From assembly GCF_021887715.1 (NCBI RefSeq), contig NZ_JAIQXX010000002.1, forward strand, positions 1 through 64,000: a stretch of 64,000 nt of DNA, in the 5' to 3' direction. Shown here piece after piece: positions 56,502 to 64,000 of this stretch; the first letter of the stretch is position 1, and each line of letters starts with the position of its first letter. The position numbers and the translations under genes are program-made. The stretch comes from Winogradskyella immobilis. Lineage in GTDB: Bacteria; Bacteroidota; Bacteroidia; Flavobacteriales; Flavobacteriaceae. Below the pieces are notes generated by a model. The model worked only from the letters and a program-made list of their open reading frames with translations, had not been told where the DNA came from and did no database searches.

Positions 56502-56624
56502 GGTATGGTTTTTAAAAGTTTTGAAAATTACTTAAACTTTTAGATAACAATGATGATTTTTAAGATTATTTAAGATTTTATCCTGTTGTTTTCCAAATTT
56601 TATATAAACTCTCTGTAAAAGAAA

Positions 56625-56656
56625 ATATCTCACTAAACTAATGTTTAATGAGATAT
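56625..56656 (-). terminator. terminator of the metzincin-like gene
   Basis: ATATCTCA / TGAGATAT and TAAAC / GTTTA arms with one mismatch and a four-base loop; T-rich sequence follows on the minus strand. Confidence 0.65.
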
Positions 56657-56686
56657 TACTATAATACGTTGTTATAATTCTATGAT

Positions 56687-58474
56687 TTATAACACCACTA
56701 TTTTTTTGGTTACAAAAGCATCTTCAGTATTTATTTTAAAGAAATACATACCTGAGGTTAGTTGACTAATGTTTAATACCATATTAGTATTAACCCCATT
56801 ATTAATTCTATTATTTAGTACTAATCTGCCATTTACGTCATAAACATTTATGGATTGTAAATTTAGATTTAGCGTATTCTTTATATAAATTTCTCCTTTG
56901 CTAGGGTTTGGGTAGACTACTAAATTTTGATCTAAGGTCTCATCATCTACACTAAGTCTTGCACAACTAAATGCAGTAGTTAAAGGTTGACCACAAACAG
57001 GGTTTGTACTACTTCTTGTATCTACTTCTAATCCTCCATCGATATCATTATCACTTAGCGACCTCGATTCTTCACCATTAGATAAAGAGAAGTGCATTAT
57101 GGTATTGGTATTTATAACATGTCCCATTTGACGACCATGTCCAAGCTCATGAAGGGCAACACTTTCAAAATCAAATTGTGATGATAGCGGTGAAGCTGGC
57201 CCATAATTCCAATTTACACCATCGTCAAACACAATATCTAATTCTGCAACGTACCAATTAATTGTAACTCCATCTGGCGCAAAACAACCTGAAAATCTAG
57301 ATGTACACCTTCCTAAAACACCATTAGGTAATTCTGAACCGACATCAAATCTTACAATATTTACACCATCATCAGCTATAGTATTTATAGATGTGTCTGC
57401 ACCTTGTTTCCAATTTATTTTAGTACCACAACCCCAAGTTTCCGCAGCACGGTTAAATGCATCTTCAGCTCCAGCAACATTTTTAAAACCTGTATACATT
57501 TGCCATGTATATCCACCTTCTCCATTAACATCTACATGTTGCGTTGGATACGCTATTTGTCCTGTTCCAATATCAACTGATGCATTAATATGTGCATAAT
57601 CAATAATCAATTCTTCTGAAGACGTTATTACCGTTGTATCGTCTCTTGTTATACGAATATCACCAGTGCCAGCAAAATCAGGTACTTGAACTTGTATCTC
57701 AGTATTTGACCAACTCATAATTTGAGACTCTAAAGCATCACTAAATGCAAATCCTCCAAAATCTGAGTTAGAAAACCCAACAGCACCTATTGCACTGCCA
57801 AATCCGGTTCCTGTTATTGTAATAACATCACCCGTACCAGCTGTAGATACCGATGGAGATATAGATCCTATTGTCATTGCATTTCTGCCTGACACACTTT
57901 TATTAATAGCTTCATTAACATCAAAAGCGGTCATTCTTTGATAAGGATTGCCCGAATTATCTTCAATGATTTTATAGAAGTTGTTAGAAATGCCTTTATA
58001 ACCCGAAAATGGATTTACAGCAATATCACCACTTGCATTATACTTATAAAATCCCTGAATAGCACTGTAGGCTTTAAATGTATTGTTTTGAGGTGTTGCT
58101 TGCCTTTGCAAACCAATCTCATTTTTAGCTAACATAAAAACACCTAAATCTCCAGGTTGTAATCTTAAACTATGCGAAACATGTTGTGCTTGTAAGCCAA
58201 TTGTACCACCTTCAGTAATAAGTTCAATATAATTGCTAGATTCTCCTTTAAATACTTTTGAAACTTCTATTCTATTTAAAGTATAAATATTCTCGCCATT
58301 AGTATCCCAAAAAGTGCTTTTATCAACGACTTTTCCTTCAACAATAACGTCCGAATTACTAATCTGACTCTCTATAGATACCTCTATAAGAGTAGATTGC
58401 GACCAAAGTTTATTTCCGTATAAAAACGTAATAAACACCGCTATTACAGCGGTTTTAAGCGTAAAGTTCTTCAT
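56687..58474 (-). CDS. type IX-secreted metzincin-like metalloprotease
   Basis: 595 residues from MKNFTLKTAVIAVFITFLYGNKLWSQ at 58474; earlier in-frame ATGs would lead into the divergent pepP gene and lack a signal. Domains: an N-terminal region of about 170 residues (SNSDVIVEGKVVDKSTF), an IPT/TIG domain (about 200-292, ITIGSISPSVSTAGTGD), then a protease domain with HELGHGRQMGH (442-452) and a Met-turn IMHFS (Met460), the metzincin HExxHxxxxxH pattern. The C-terminus is a type A sorting domain (VYPNPSKGEIYIKN, MYFFKI, KKIVVL). So it is exported and released or attached by the type IX system, degrading external proteins. Confidence 0.9.
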   Translation of the reverse strand: MKNFTLKTAVIAVFITFLYGNKLWSQSTLIEVSIESQISNSDVIVEGKVVDKSTFWDTNGENIYTLNRIEVSKVFKGESSNYIELITEGGTIGLQAQHVSHSLRLQPGDLGVFMLAKNEIGLQRQATPQNNTFKAYSAIQGFYKYNASGDIAVNPFSGYKGISNNFYKIIEDNSGNPYQRMTAFDVNEAINKSVSGRNAMTIGSISPSVSTAGTGDVITITGTGFGSAIGAVGFSNSDFGGFAFSDALESQIMSWSNTEIQVQVPDFAGTGDIRITRDDTTVITSSEELIIDYAHINASVDIGTGQIAYPTQHVDVNGEGGYTWQMYTGFKNVAGAEDAFNRAAETWGCGTKINWKQGADTSINTIADDGVNIVRFDVGSELPNGVLGRCTSRFSGCFAPDGVTINWYVAELDIVFDDGVNWNYGPASPLSSQFDFESVALHELGHGRQMGHVINTNTIMHFSLSNGEESRSLSDNDIDGGLEVDTRSSTNPVCGQPLTTAFSCARLSVDDETLDQNLVVYPNPSKGEIYIKNTLNLNLQSINVYDVNGRLVLNNRINNGVNTNMVLNISQLTSGMYFFKINTEDAFVTKKIVVL

Positions 58475-58539
58475 TTTAAGTAGATTTGGGAGATGCAATA
58501 TAAGCATTTTATCGTTAAAAAAGTGCATTTCATCGATTT

Positions 58540-58569
58540 TTGTAAAATAATTTAATCTCATTACTTTTA
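58540..58569 (+). promoter_or_regulatory. promoter of pepP
   Basis: TTG (58540-58542), 19-base spacer, TACTTTTA (58562-58569); one mismatch to TAnnTTTG. ATG at 58587. Confidence 0.6.
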
Positions 58570-58586
58570 CAAAAAATACATATACG

Positions 58587-59876
58587 ATGAAATACACCCC
58601 AATAGATTCTGCATTATTCACAAAAAATAGAGCCCAATTTACAGCCCAAATGCAACCCAGCAGTTTAGCTGTTTTTAACTCTAATGACATCTATCCGATA
58701 AGTGCAGATAGCACCATGCCTTTTGAGCAACATCGTGATATTTTTTATTTAAGTGGTGTGGATCAAGAAGAAAGTATTTTGGTTTTGTTTCCGGATTGCC
58801 CAAAAGAAAGGCATCGTGAAATTTTGTTTTTAAAAGAAACTAATGACCTCATTGCTGTTTGGGAAGGAGAAAAGCTAACCAAAGCTAAGGCTTTAGAAAC
58901 TTCTGGTATTAAAACCGTCTATTGGTTACAAGACCTAGAAAAGGTAATGTTTGAACTTATGACGCAATGCGATACCGTTTATATAAATACTAACGAGCAT
59001 TACCGTGCTAATGTAGAAACCGAAACCCGTGAAGACCGTTTTACCAAATGGTTAAAAAATAAGTATCCGGCGCATCGTGTAGCTAAAAGTAACCCTATTT
59101 TGCAACGTTTACGCTCTGTAAAAGACGCTATAGAATTAGACCTTTTACAAAAAGCTTGTGATATTACTGAAAAAGGATTTCGACGTATCCTTAATTTTGT
59201 AAAACCTGACGTTTGGGAATACGAAATTGAAGCCGAGTTTATGCATGAGTTTTTACGCAACCGATCTAAAAAATTCGCGTACACACCTATAATTGCTTCT
59301 GGCAACAATGCCAATGTCTTACATTATATAGAAAACAATCAACAATGTAAAGCTGGTGATTTAATTTTGTTAGATGTTGGTGCTGAGTATGCCAACTACT
59401 CTAGCGATATGTCTCGTACAATCCCCGTTTCTGGCAAATATACCGACCGACAAAAAGCCGTATATAATGCGGTAAACCGTGTAAAAGATGAGGCAACAAA
59501 ATTATTAGTCCCTGGTACTATTTGGGCAGATTACCATGTAGAAGTTGGTAAACTGATGACCTCAGAACTTTTAGGTTTAGGCTTATTAGACAAAGCGGAT
59601 GTACAAAACGAAAACCCAGATTGGCCCGCATATAAAAAATACTTTATGCATGGCACGTCTCACCATATGGGATTAGACACACACGATTATGGTTTGTTGC
59701 ACGAACCTATGCAAGCCAATATGGTCTTTACCGTAGAACCTGGCATTTATATCCCTGACGAAGGTTTTGGTATCCGTTTAGAAGACGATGTGGTGATACA
59801 AGAAAACGGTGAACCATTTAATTTAATGCGAAACATACCTATTGAAGTTGATGAGATTGAGGAGTTAATGAATTAG
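58587..59876 (+). CDS. pepP: Xaa-Pro aminopeptidase (aminopeptidase P)
   Basis: 429 residues. N-terminal creatinase-like domain (about 1-170) and a pita-bread peptidase domain with the five metal ligands: Asp in LLDVGAEY and SSDMSRT, His in HGTSHHMGLD, Glu in TVEPGIY and RLEDDVVI. Removes the N-terminal residue before proline in cytoplasmic peptides. Stands 27 bases before the restriction gene on the same strand, but the link is probably by chance. Confidence 0.95.
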   Translation: MKYTPIDSALFTKNRAQFTAQMQPSSLAVFNSNDIYPISADSTMPFEQHRDIFYLSGVDQEESILVLFPDCPKERHREILFLKETNDLIAVWEGEKLTKAKALETSGIKTVYWLQDLEKVMFELMTQCDTVYINTNEHYRANVETETREDRFTKWLKNKYPAHRVAKSNPILQRLRSVKDAIELDLLQKACDITEKGFRRILNFVKPDVWEYEIEAEFMHEFLRNRSKKFAYTPIIASGNNANVLHYIENNQQCKAGDLILLDVGAEYANYSSDMSRTIPVSGKYTDRQKAVYNAVNRVKDEATKLLVPGTIWADYHVEVGKLMTSELLGLGLLDKADVQNENPDWPAYKKYFMHGTSHHMGLDTHDYGLLHEPMQANMVFTVEPGIYIPDEGFGIRLEDDVVIQENGEPFNLMRNIPIEVDEIEELMN

Positions 59877-59903
59877 TAAGTTGAATTATTTAAAGTACAA
59901 AAA

Positions 59904-60623
59904 ATGAGACAAATGAGTGAAAAAGAATTATTATCTATTATTACTAATTATTTCGAGAAAAAAATCTTTGACAATCATAAAATCAACGCTCTAAAAACTC
60001 ATTCACAACTTAAATCTTATAAGATAAATCCAATTATTGTAAAATACTTATCTAAAATTTTAGAAGATGATTTTACTGCAATTGGTATTGCTAAAGCTTT
60101 ATATTATCCACGAATTTTAGGAACTTCAATTAACACTTCTTTTGGCACTAGAATTCAGAATATGTTTGTTGAACTTGAATTAGCTGAAGGTTCTTTAATC
60201 AAAGGAATGGATATTGAATTTATAGATAAAATTGATAACAGAAAAAAATGGTGTCAATTAAAATCTGGGCCTAATACTATAAATTCAGAAGATGTAAAAC
60301 CTTTGCTTCGAAAATTTTCTACAGTTACTAATTTAGCAAGAACTAATTCAATAAATCTTAATAATTCAGATTTAATTTTAGGTGTGCTATACGGTGAAGA
60401 AGATCAATTAAGTCAGCATTATAAGAAGATTAATGAAGAATTTCCTGTTATAATTGGTAAAGAGTTTTGGCATAGAATAACGGGATTCCAAGATTTTTAT
60501 GAAGCACTTGTTTCTAATCTAGACAAAATGACTTTAAGTCTTGATACTGAAGATTTTTTTAAGAAAGGTTATATGGCATTAGCAAAAGAAATAGAGTCTT
60601 CAGACCTGTTTGATTTAGAATAA
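59904..60623 (+). CDS. putative type II restriction endonuclease, EcoO109I-like
   Basis: 239 residues, no signal peptide. The middle carries a PD-(D/E)xK-type site: Asp103 in GMDIEFID and QLK (118-120) followed by SGPNTINSED, with Gln in the place of the usual acid. KSGPNxIN and neighbouring features recall the EcoO109I family of enzymes, but this is from memory. A cytosine methyltransferase converges with it, overlapping by 55 bases at the 3' ends, as a matched restriction-modification pair would. Recognition sequence cannot be read from the protein. Confidence 0.75.
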   Translation: MRQMSEKELLSIITNYFEKKIFDNHKINALKTHSQLKSYKINPIIVKYLSKILEDDFTAIGIAKALYYPRILGTSINTSFGTRIQNMFVELELAEGSLIKGMDIEFIDKIDNRKKWCQLKSGPNTINSEDVKPLLRKFSTVTNLARTNSINLNNSDLILGVLYGEEDQLSQHYKKINEEFPVIIGKEFWHRITGFQDFYEALVSNLDKMTLSLDTEDFFKKGYMALAKEIESSDLFDLE

Positions 60624-61840
60624 AGTTTATTCAAAAACTTAACAATCGAATAACCAATTTCTAAGCCTAAATTACAAGGAACAGCATTTCCAATCTGTTT
60701 GTACTGTTGAGATACAGAACCCATAAACTTCCATTCATCAGGAAAAGTTTGAATTCTTGCGTATTCACGAACAGTAAAAGGTCGTGTTTCATCTGGGTGA
60801 CAACGTTCTGTTTGTTTTTGAGCAGGACTACAAGTTAATGTTAAACTAGGTTCGTCCCAACCAATTCTTCTAGCCATACCTGTTTTTCCTCCTCCTAAAT
60901 AAAAACTTTTACCCATAAATTCTTTCTGAATATCTAATGGCAAATCTCTCCAATAGCCTTTTGGAGGAACTAAGTCTAAAACTTCTTTTTTATGTTGAGG
61001 ATACTTTGAACCTTCAGACTTCGGAACATCAGAATCATATAAAACACCTTTTTTTAAAGCATCGACAAGGTTATAAATTTTGTTATATGGTTTTGGATAT
61101 TCATAATTGATATCAATATCTTTTCTGGTTCCAACCAAAATTAATCTTTCACGTTTTTGTGGAACATTATAATTAATTGCTTTTAAAACTTTATGTGGAA
61201 CAACATTATATCCAATTTCATCCAGAATAGATATCATTCCTTGAAGTGTTTTGCCTTTTTCATGAGACAATAAGCCTTTTACATTTTCGCCAATACAAAT
61301 AGGTGGTTTAACTTCATTTATTACTCTGGCAAATTCATAAAACAAAGTTCCTCGAGCATCTTCTAAGCCTAATTTTTTTCCTGCATAACTAAATGCTTGA
61401 CAAGGAAATCCTCCAGTAACTACATCAACTTCATTTTCATATTTCTCAAAATTGAAACTCTTTATGTCACCCTCTAAAACATTCCAATTAGGTCTATTTT
61501 CTCTAAGTGTCTGGCAAGCCCATTTATCTATTTCATTTAACGCAACACATTTCATTCCTGCTTTTTCTAAACCAATTGCAAGGCCTCCCGCGCCTGCAAA
61601 TAATTCTAAAACCTTGAATTGCTTCAATGGCTCTTCAAAGTTATTTGTAGTTTCTATAATATCATCATCAAATAAATTGATGAGTGAATCAATTTCTGAC
61701 TTCTTATAAATTCTATAATCACTAATGGGTTCTCTAGCTGCTATTAATTTTTCATCTCTATCCCATCTTCTTAGTGTTTCTTTACTTTTTCCAAGTTTTT
61801 CTGCAGCTTCTGCAAGCGAATAGTAATCTTTTATAACCAT
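60569..61840 (-). CDS. C5-cytosine DNA methyltransferase with N-terminal HTH domain
   Basis: 423 residues from the ATG at 61840; a TTG three codons earlier is weaker. Residues about 1-50 form a MerR/excisionase-type helix-turn-helix (YSLAEAAEKLGKSKETLRRWDRD). Then the C5 methyltransferase motifs: I LFAGAGGLAIGL, IV GGFPCQAFS (catalytic Cys147), VI ENVKG, VIII QKRERL, IX TVREYARIQTFP and X QIGNAVP. Methylates cytosine in DNA and protects against the converging endonuclease. The extra HTH domain may regulate the operon. A -10 element and an imperfect inverted repeat lie at its start. Confidence 0.93.
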   Translation of the reverse strand: MVIKDYYSLAEAAEKLGKSKETLRRWDRDEKLIAAREPISDYRIYKKSEIDSLINLFDDDIIETTNNFEEPLKQFKVLELFAGAGGLAIGLEKAGMKCVALNEIDKWACQTLRENRPNWNVLEGDIKSFNFEKYENEVDVVTGGFPCQAFSYAGKKLGLEDARGTLFYEFARVINEVKPPICIGENVKGLLSHEKGKTLQGMISILDEIGYNVVPHKVLKAINYNVPQKRERLILVGTRKDIDINYEYPKPYNKIYNLVDALKKGVLYDSDVPKSEGSKYPQHKKEVLDLVPPKGYWRDLPLDIQKEFMGKSFYLGGGKTGMARRIGWDEPSLTLTCSPAQKQTERCHPDETRPFTVREYARIQTFPDEWKFMGSVSQQYKQIGNAVPCNLGLEIGYSIVKFLNKLYSKSNRSEDSISFANAI

Positions 61841-61873
61841 ATTGTGCAACCTTATACAATGGTTACAAATTTA
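61835..61873 (-). promoter_or_regulatory. promoter and possible operator of the methyltransferase gene
   Basis: Minus-strand TAAATTTG (61866-61873) is a -10 element. Between it and the ATG lies an imperfect inverted repeat, ACAATGGTT (61856-61864) and AACCATATTGT (61835-61845), where one arm has two extra bases. The arm overlaps the start codon, as expected for an autoregulatory site. Confidence 0.45.
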
Positions 61874-61928
61874 AAAGTATTTTTTGAATAAAAAAGGTAT
61901 GCAAAAATAAATTTAAAAAAAAGAAAAG

Positions 61929-62633
61929 TCATCCTGTATAAACAAACAACCGTTCCACACTTTCTTTAGTCGATAGGTTTTTAGCATGCCATGAAAAGGT
62001 GGTTTTTGCTCCTTTTTCCCAGATGCACTTAAAATCTTCTGGTGCATTGTATTCGCTAATAAACACTTGGTGACCTGCTTTGCTTTGTTCTCGGCACCAA
62101 CTCCAAAATTCATCGTGGTTAAAACCATCTCTGTATTTTGTGGTGGATGCATAAGGTGGATCGCAATAGATAATACTGTTTTTAGGAATTTCTAGATCTG
62201 TGTACGATTGACAAGAGAGTTGCACTCCTTCTAAATTAGGTACTTGTTTGGTAATATTACGGTAATGTTCTCCCCAATAATCGCGTTTGCCTTCTTTATC
62301 GCGTCGGTAACCCGAAAACCATTTGCCACCAAAAGAATTAAAACCTACATAACCTAAAAGATGTTTTGGGTATTCTGTTTGATGGGTTCTTATATGTTTG
62401 TACTCAGCTTCACTAATCGTTTTTGGCGGATCCCAAGCGTCGTAAATTAAAGCTTGCCACATGGCCATGAGTTCTTGGTGTTGGTCATTAGCAATACGGA
62501 TACCATCAACCTTGTCAATCATATTCATTCCACCAGCAAAAGGTTCAATATACGCTTGATTAGGCTTTCTATCTTTTAGAATAATTGATAATAAATCTTT
62601 AGCAAAGCGTGCTTTGCTGCCCATATATTTCAC
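61929..62633 (-). CDS. N6-adenine DNA methyltransferase, D12 (Dam-like) class
   Basis: 234 residues. Motif X/I region MKYMGSKARFA and IEPFAGGMNM, catalytic motif IV DPPY in IYCDPPYAST, and KTTFSWHAKNL near the end. Typical of D12-class adenine methylases such as Dam and those of phages. No restriction partner is adjacent to it, so it is likely an orphan, though the cytosine methylation pair stands next to it on the same strand. Target sequence unknown. Confidence 0.9.
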   Translation of the reverse strand: MKYMGSKARFAKDLLSIILKDRKPNQAYIEPFAGGMNMIDKVDGIRIANDQHQELMAMWQALIYDAWDPPKTISEAEYKHIRTHQTEYPKHLLGYVGFNSFGGKWFSGYRRDKEGKRDYWGEHYRNITKQVPNLEGVQLSCQSYTDLEIPKNSIIYCDPPYASTTKYRDGFNHDEFWSWCREQSKAGHQVFISEYNAPEDFKCIWEKGAKTTFSWHAKNLSTKESVERLFVYTG

Positions 62634-62716
62634 CTGTTTAAATTTTAGTAATTAACGTATTTCTATCTAAGAATTCAATACTTATTGCTTCATCTCAATA
62701 AAAATGAAAAATTCCC

Positions 62717-62777
62717 TTGAGCGCAGTCGAAAGGTTCTTAAAATCTAATGTTTTAAATAGGTTTCGACTGCGCTCAA
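62717..62777 (+). repeat. REP-like inverted repeat, 16-base arms
   Basis: TTGAGCGCAGTCGAAA (62717-62732) and TTTCGACTGCGCTCAA (62762-62777) are exact complements, with 29 bases between. A dispersed flavobacterial repeat type. It lies in the 464-base gap between the adenine methylase and lysC, which has no gene. Confidence 0.65.
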
Positions 62778-62980
62778 CCTGACATTAGCTTTTTAATTAT
62801 TTGATCGTAAATATTAAAATATTTATACCGAAATCATGTTAATTAATTGATTATTTTTTAATTATAAAATTGAGAATCTATGTAACCACTGCGTTCTCTC
62901 ATTAAAAATTTATTGATGTTCGTTTTATGCCATCTTTTTATTGAACATGCACAAGATACATAATGCCTTTATCAAATAAA

Positions 62981-63004
62981 AAAGAGTGTTAAAAAACACT
63001 CTTT
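62981..63004 (-). terminator. terminator downstream of lysC
   Basis: AAAGAGTGTT / AACACTCTTT with a four-base loop, A/T rich on both sides. Confidence 0.7.
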
Positions 63005-63097
63005 CTTATATAAACTACGTTTTAAAATAGGATATTAAAACAACACAGAATACTGCTATTTTTCTATCGTAGTTTAGGTTTTCTTTTTCATTATATG

Positions 63098-64000
63098 TTA
63101 GGCCAATACCGAGTGTGTTTCAAACACATAACGGTGTAGTTTTTGTAAAGTTTCTAGTTTGTCACTGCTATTTACTAAAAGTGAAATGTTATTATTACTA
63201 CCTCCGTAAGCAATCATTCTTACATTAACATCTTGTAGTACTTGAAACAATTCTGGCGTATCTGGATGATAGATAATGTTATTACCAACTAAACATACAA
63301 TACTCATAAAATCATCGATCTCAACGGTTGCAAATTTTTCGAGCTCTCTAACGATAATGTCTAAATGTTTGTCGTTATCTATAGTTAAAGACACTGCAAT
63401 CTCTGATGTGGTTACCATATCTATCGATGTTTCGTAGGTCTCGAAAATCTCGAAGACTTTCTTTAAAAACCCATGTGCTAATAACATTCTGGCCGATTTA
63501 ATTTTTATGGCCGTAATATTATCTTTTGCTGCAATGGCTTTAATACCTTCTCCATGAATTTTATCTGTTATTAAAGTTCCATAAGATTTAGGCGACATGG
63601 TATTTTTTAAACGCACAGGAATATTCAATGCTCTTACGGGCATTACAGTTTGCGGATGCAAAATCTTTGCTCCAAAATACGCCAACTCTGCGGCTTCATC
63701 AAAAGATAAATTAGAAATGGCTTTGGTATTGGTTACAAATCTAGGATCGTTATTATGAAATCCATCAATGTCTGTCCAAATTTGTACTTCTTTAGCATGT
63801 AAAGCTCCTCCAATAATGGTTGCAGTATAGTCACTACCTCCTCGATCTAAATTAGAGAGTTCTCCATCTGCATCTAAACATATAAATCCTTGAGTAATGT
63901 ATATATCTGCTTCTGGCAAAGCATCTATTAATCGGTTAACATTTTGTTTTATATAAAAATTGTCGGGTTCGTTATTTCTATCAATACGCATAAACTCTAA
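63098..64000 (-). CDS. lysC: aspartate kinase, C-terminal part (gene runs past the window)
   Basis: At least 300 residues; the frame remains open to the edge at 64000, so the methionine at 63991 is internal. Visible parts: end of the amino-acid kinase domain (LDRGGSDYTATIIGGAL, WTDIDGFHNNDPR, SFDEAAELAYFGAKILHPQTV) and two ACT domains (about 160-297) for feedback control by lysine or threonine. Makes aspartyl phosphate for lysine, threonine and methionine. Fusion to homoserine dehydrogenase is excluded at the C-terminus: it ends at RYVFETHSVLA. Confidence 0.94.
   Translation of the reverse strand, partial: LEFMRIDRNNEPDNFYIKQNVNRLIDALPEADIYITQGFICLDADGELSNLDRGGSDYTATIIGGALHAKEVQIWTDIDGFHNNDPRFVTNTKAISNLSFDEAAELAYFGAKILHPQTVMPVRALNIPVRLKNTMSPKSYGTLITDKIHGEGIKAIAAKDNITAIKIKSARMLLAHGFLKKVFEIFETYETSIDMVTTSEIAVSLTIDNDKHLDIIVRELEKFATVEIDDFMSIVCLVGNNIIYHPDTPELFQVLQDVNVRMIAYGGSNNNISLLVNSSDKLETLQKLHRYVFETHSVLA

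Noticed and set aside
58475-58690. N-terminal 72 residues of the metzincin-like protein
   Set aside because: Would overlap the divergent pepP gene and its promoter; signal peptide begins at the ATG at 58474.
61841-61849. TTG start three codons upstream of the methyltransferase ATG
   Set aside because: ATG at 61840 is the more usual start and gives the expected N-terminus; the HTH is complete from there.
1-64000. tRNA, rRNA, insertion sequences and integrase
   Set aside because: None could be recognised on either strand by eye; small RNA genes could be missed without a covariance search.

Overview
The window is AT-rich DNA from a member of the Bacteroidetes, most likely a marine Flavobacteriaceae species. 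The evidence is a complete Bat (Bacteroides aerotolerance) operon, type IX secretion C-terminal domains of both type A and type B, and a TonB receptor paired with a DUF5689 lipoprotein. Other evidence is a bL21 protein carrying a C-terminal helix-hairpin-helix domain, -10 elements of the TAnnTTTG type, and almost no Shine-Dalgarno sequences. No rRNA, tRNA, transposase, integrase or CRISPR array was seen. The genus cannot be named from the sequence alone.

Layout. 1-3396 is an accessory patch: a frameshifted gene, a small lipoprotein and a penicillin-binding-like serine hydrolase, separated by attC-like imperfect palindromes whose ends are complementary across each unit, as in integron cassettes. 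3397-5584 returns to core genes (pheS, a conserved small protein, a CvpA-like protein). 5581-10455 holds two SulP transporters, a beta-carbonic anhydrase and a DUF2490 outer-membrane protein, probably a bicarbonate uptake and hydration set. 10886-20614 is the Bat/MoxR operon on the minus strand (moxR, DUF58, a BatD-like protein, batA, batB, an inserted small secreted protein, batC, batD, batE). 20818-28241 has redox enzymes (aldo/keto reductase, SDR, ALDH7-like dehydrogenase), an AlbA_2-like protein, a DUF885 lipoprotein and a small monooxygenase-like protein, interspersed with REP-like palindromes, one of them inside the ALDH coding sequence.

28243-42140 is largely cell envelope. It holds a type IX-secreted adhesin-like protein with seven 28-residue repeats, an endonuclease/exonuclease/phosphatase protein divergent from a TonB receptor plus DUF5689 lipoprotein (perhaps a nucleic-acid or phosphate acquisition locus), a metal-binding HMA lipoprotein, an EamA exporter and a pair of M16 proteases (one active, one without the metal site). 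42432-43415 is rplU-rpmA with a good promoter and terminator. 43539-48057 has a membrane MutS-like ATPase and two secreted peptidases (M61/M1-like and M28).

48187-52200 is the succinate dehydrogenase operon sdhC-sdhA-sdhB with a DUF2846-like gene inserted between sdhA and sdhB. 52297-58474 holds a beta-barrel protein, a large BNR/sortilin-like repeat protein and a type IX-secreted metzincin-like protease. 58587-59876 is pepP. 59904-62633 is a DNA modification block: a type II restriction enzyme candidate, a converging C5-cytosine methyltransferase with its own N-terminal DNA-binding domain and a possible operator, and a separate N6-adenine methylase. The window ends inside lysC (aspartate kinase).
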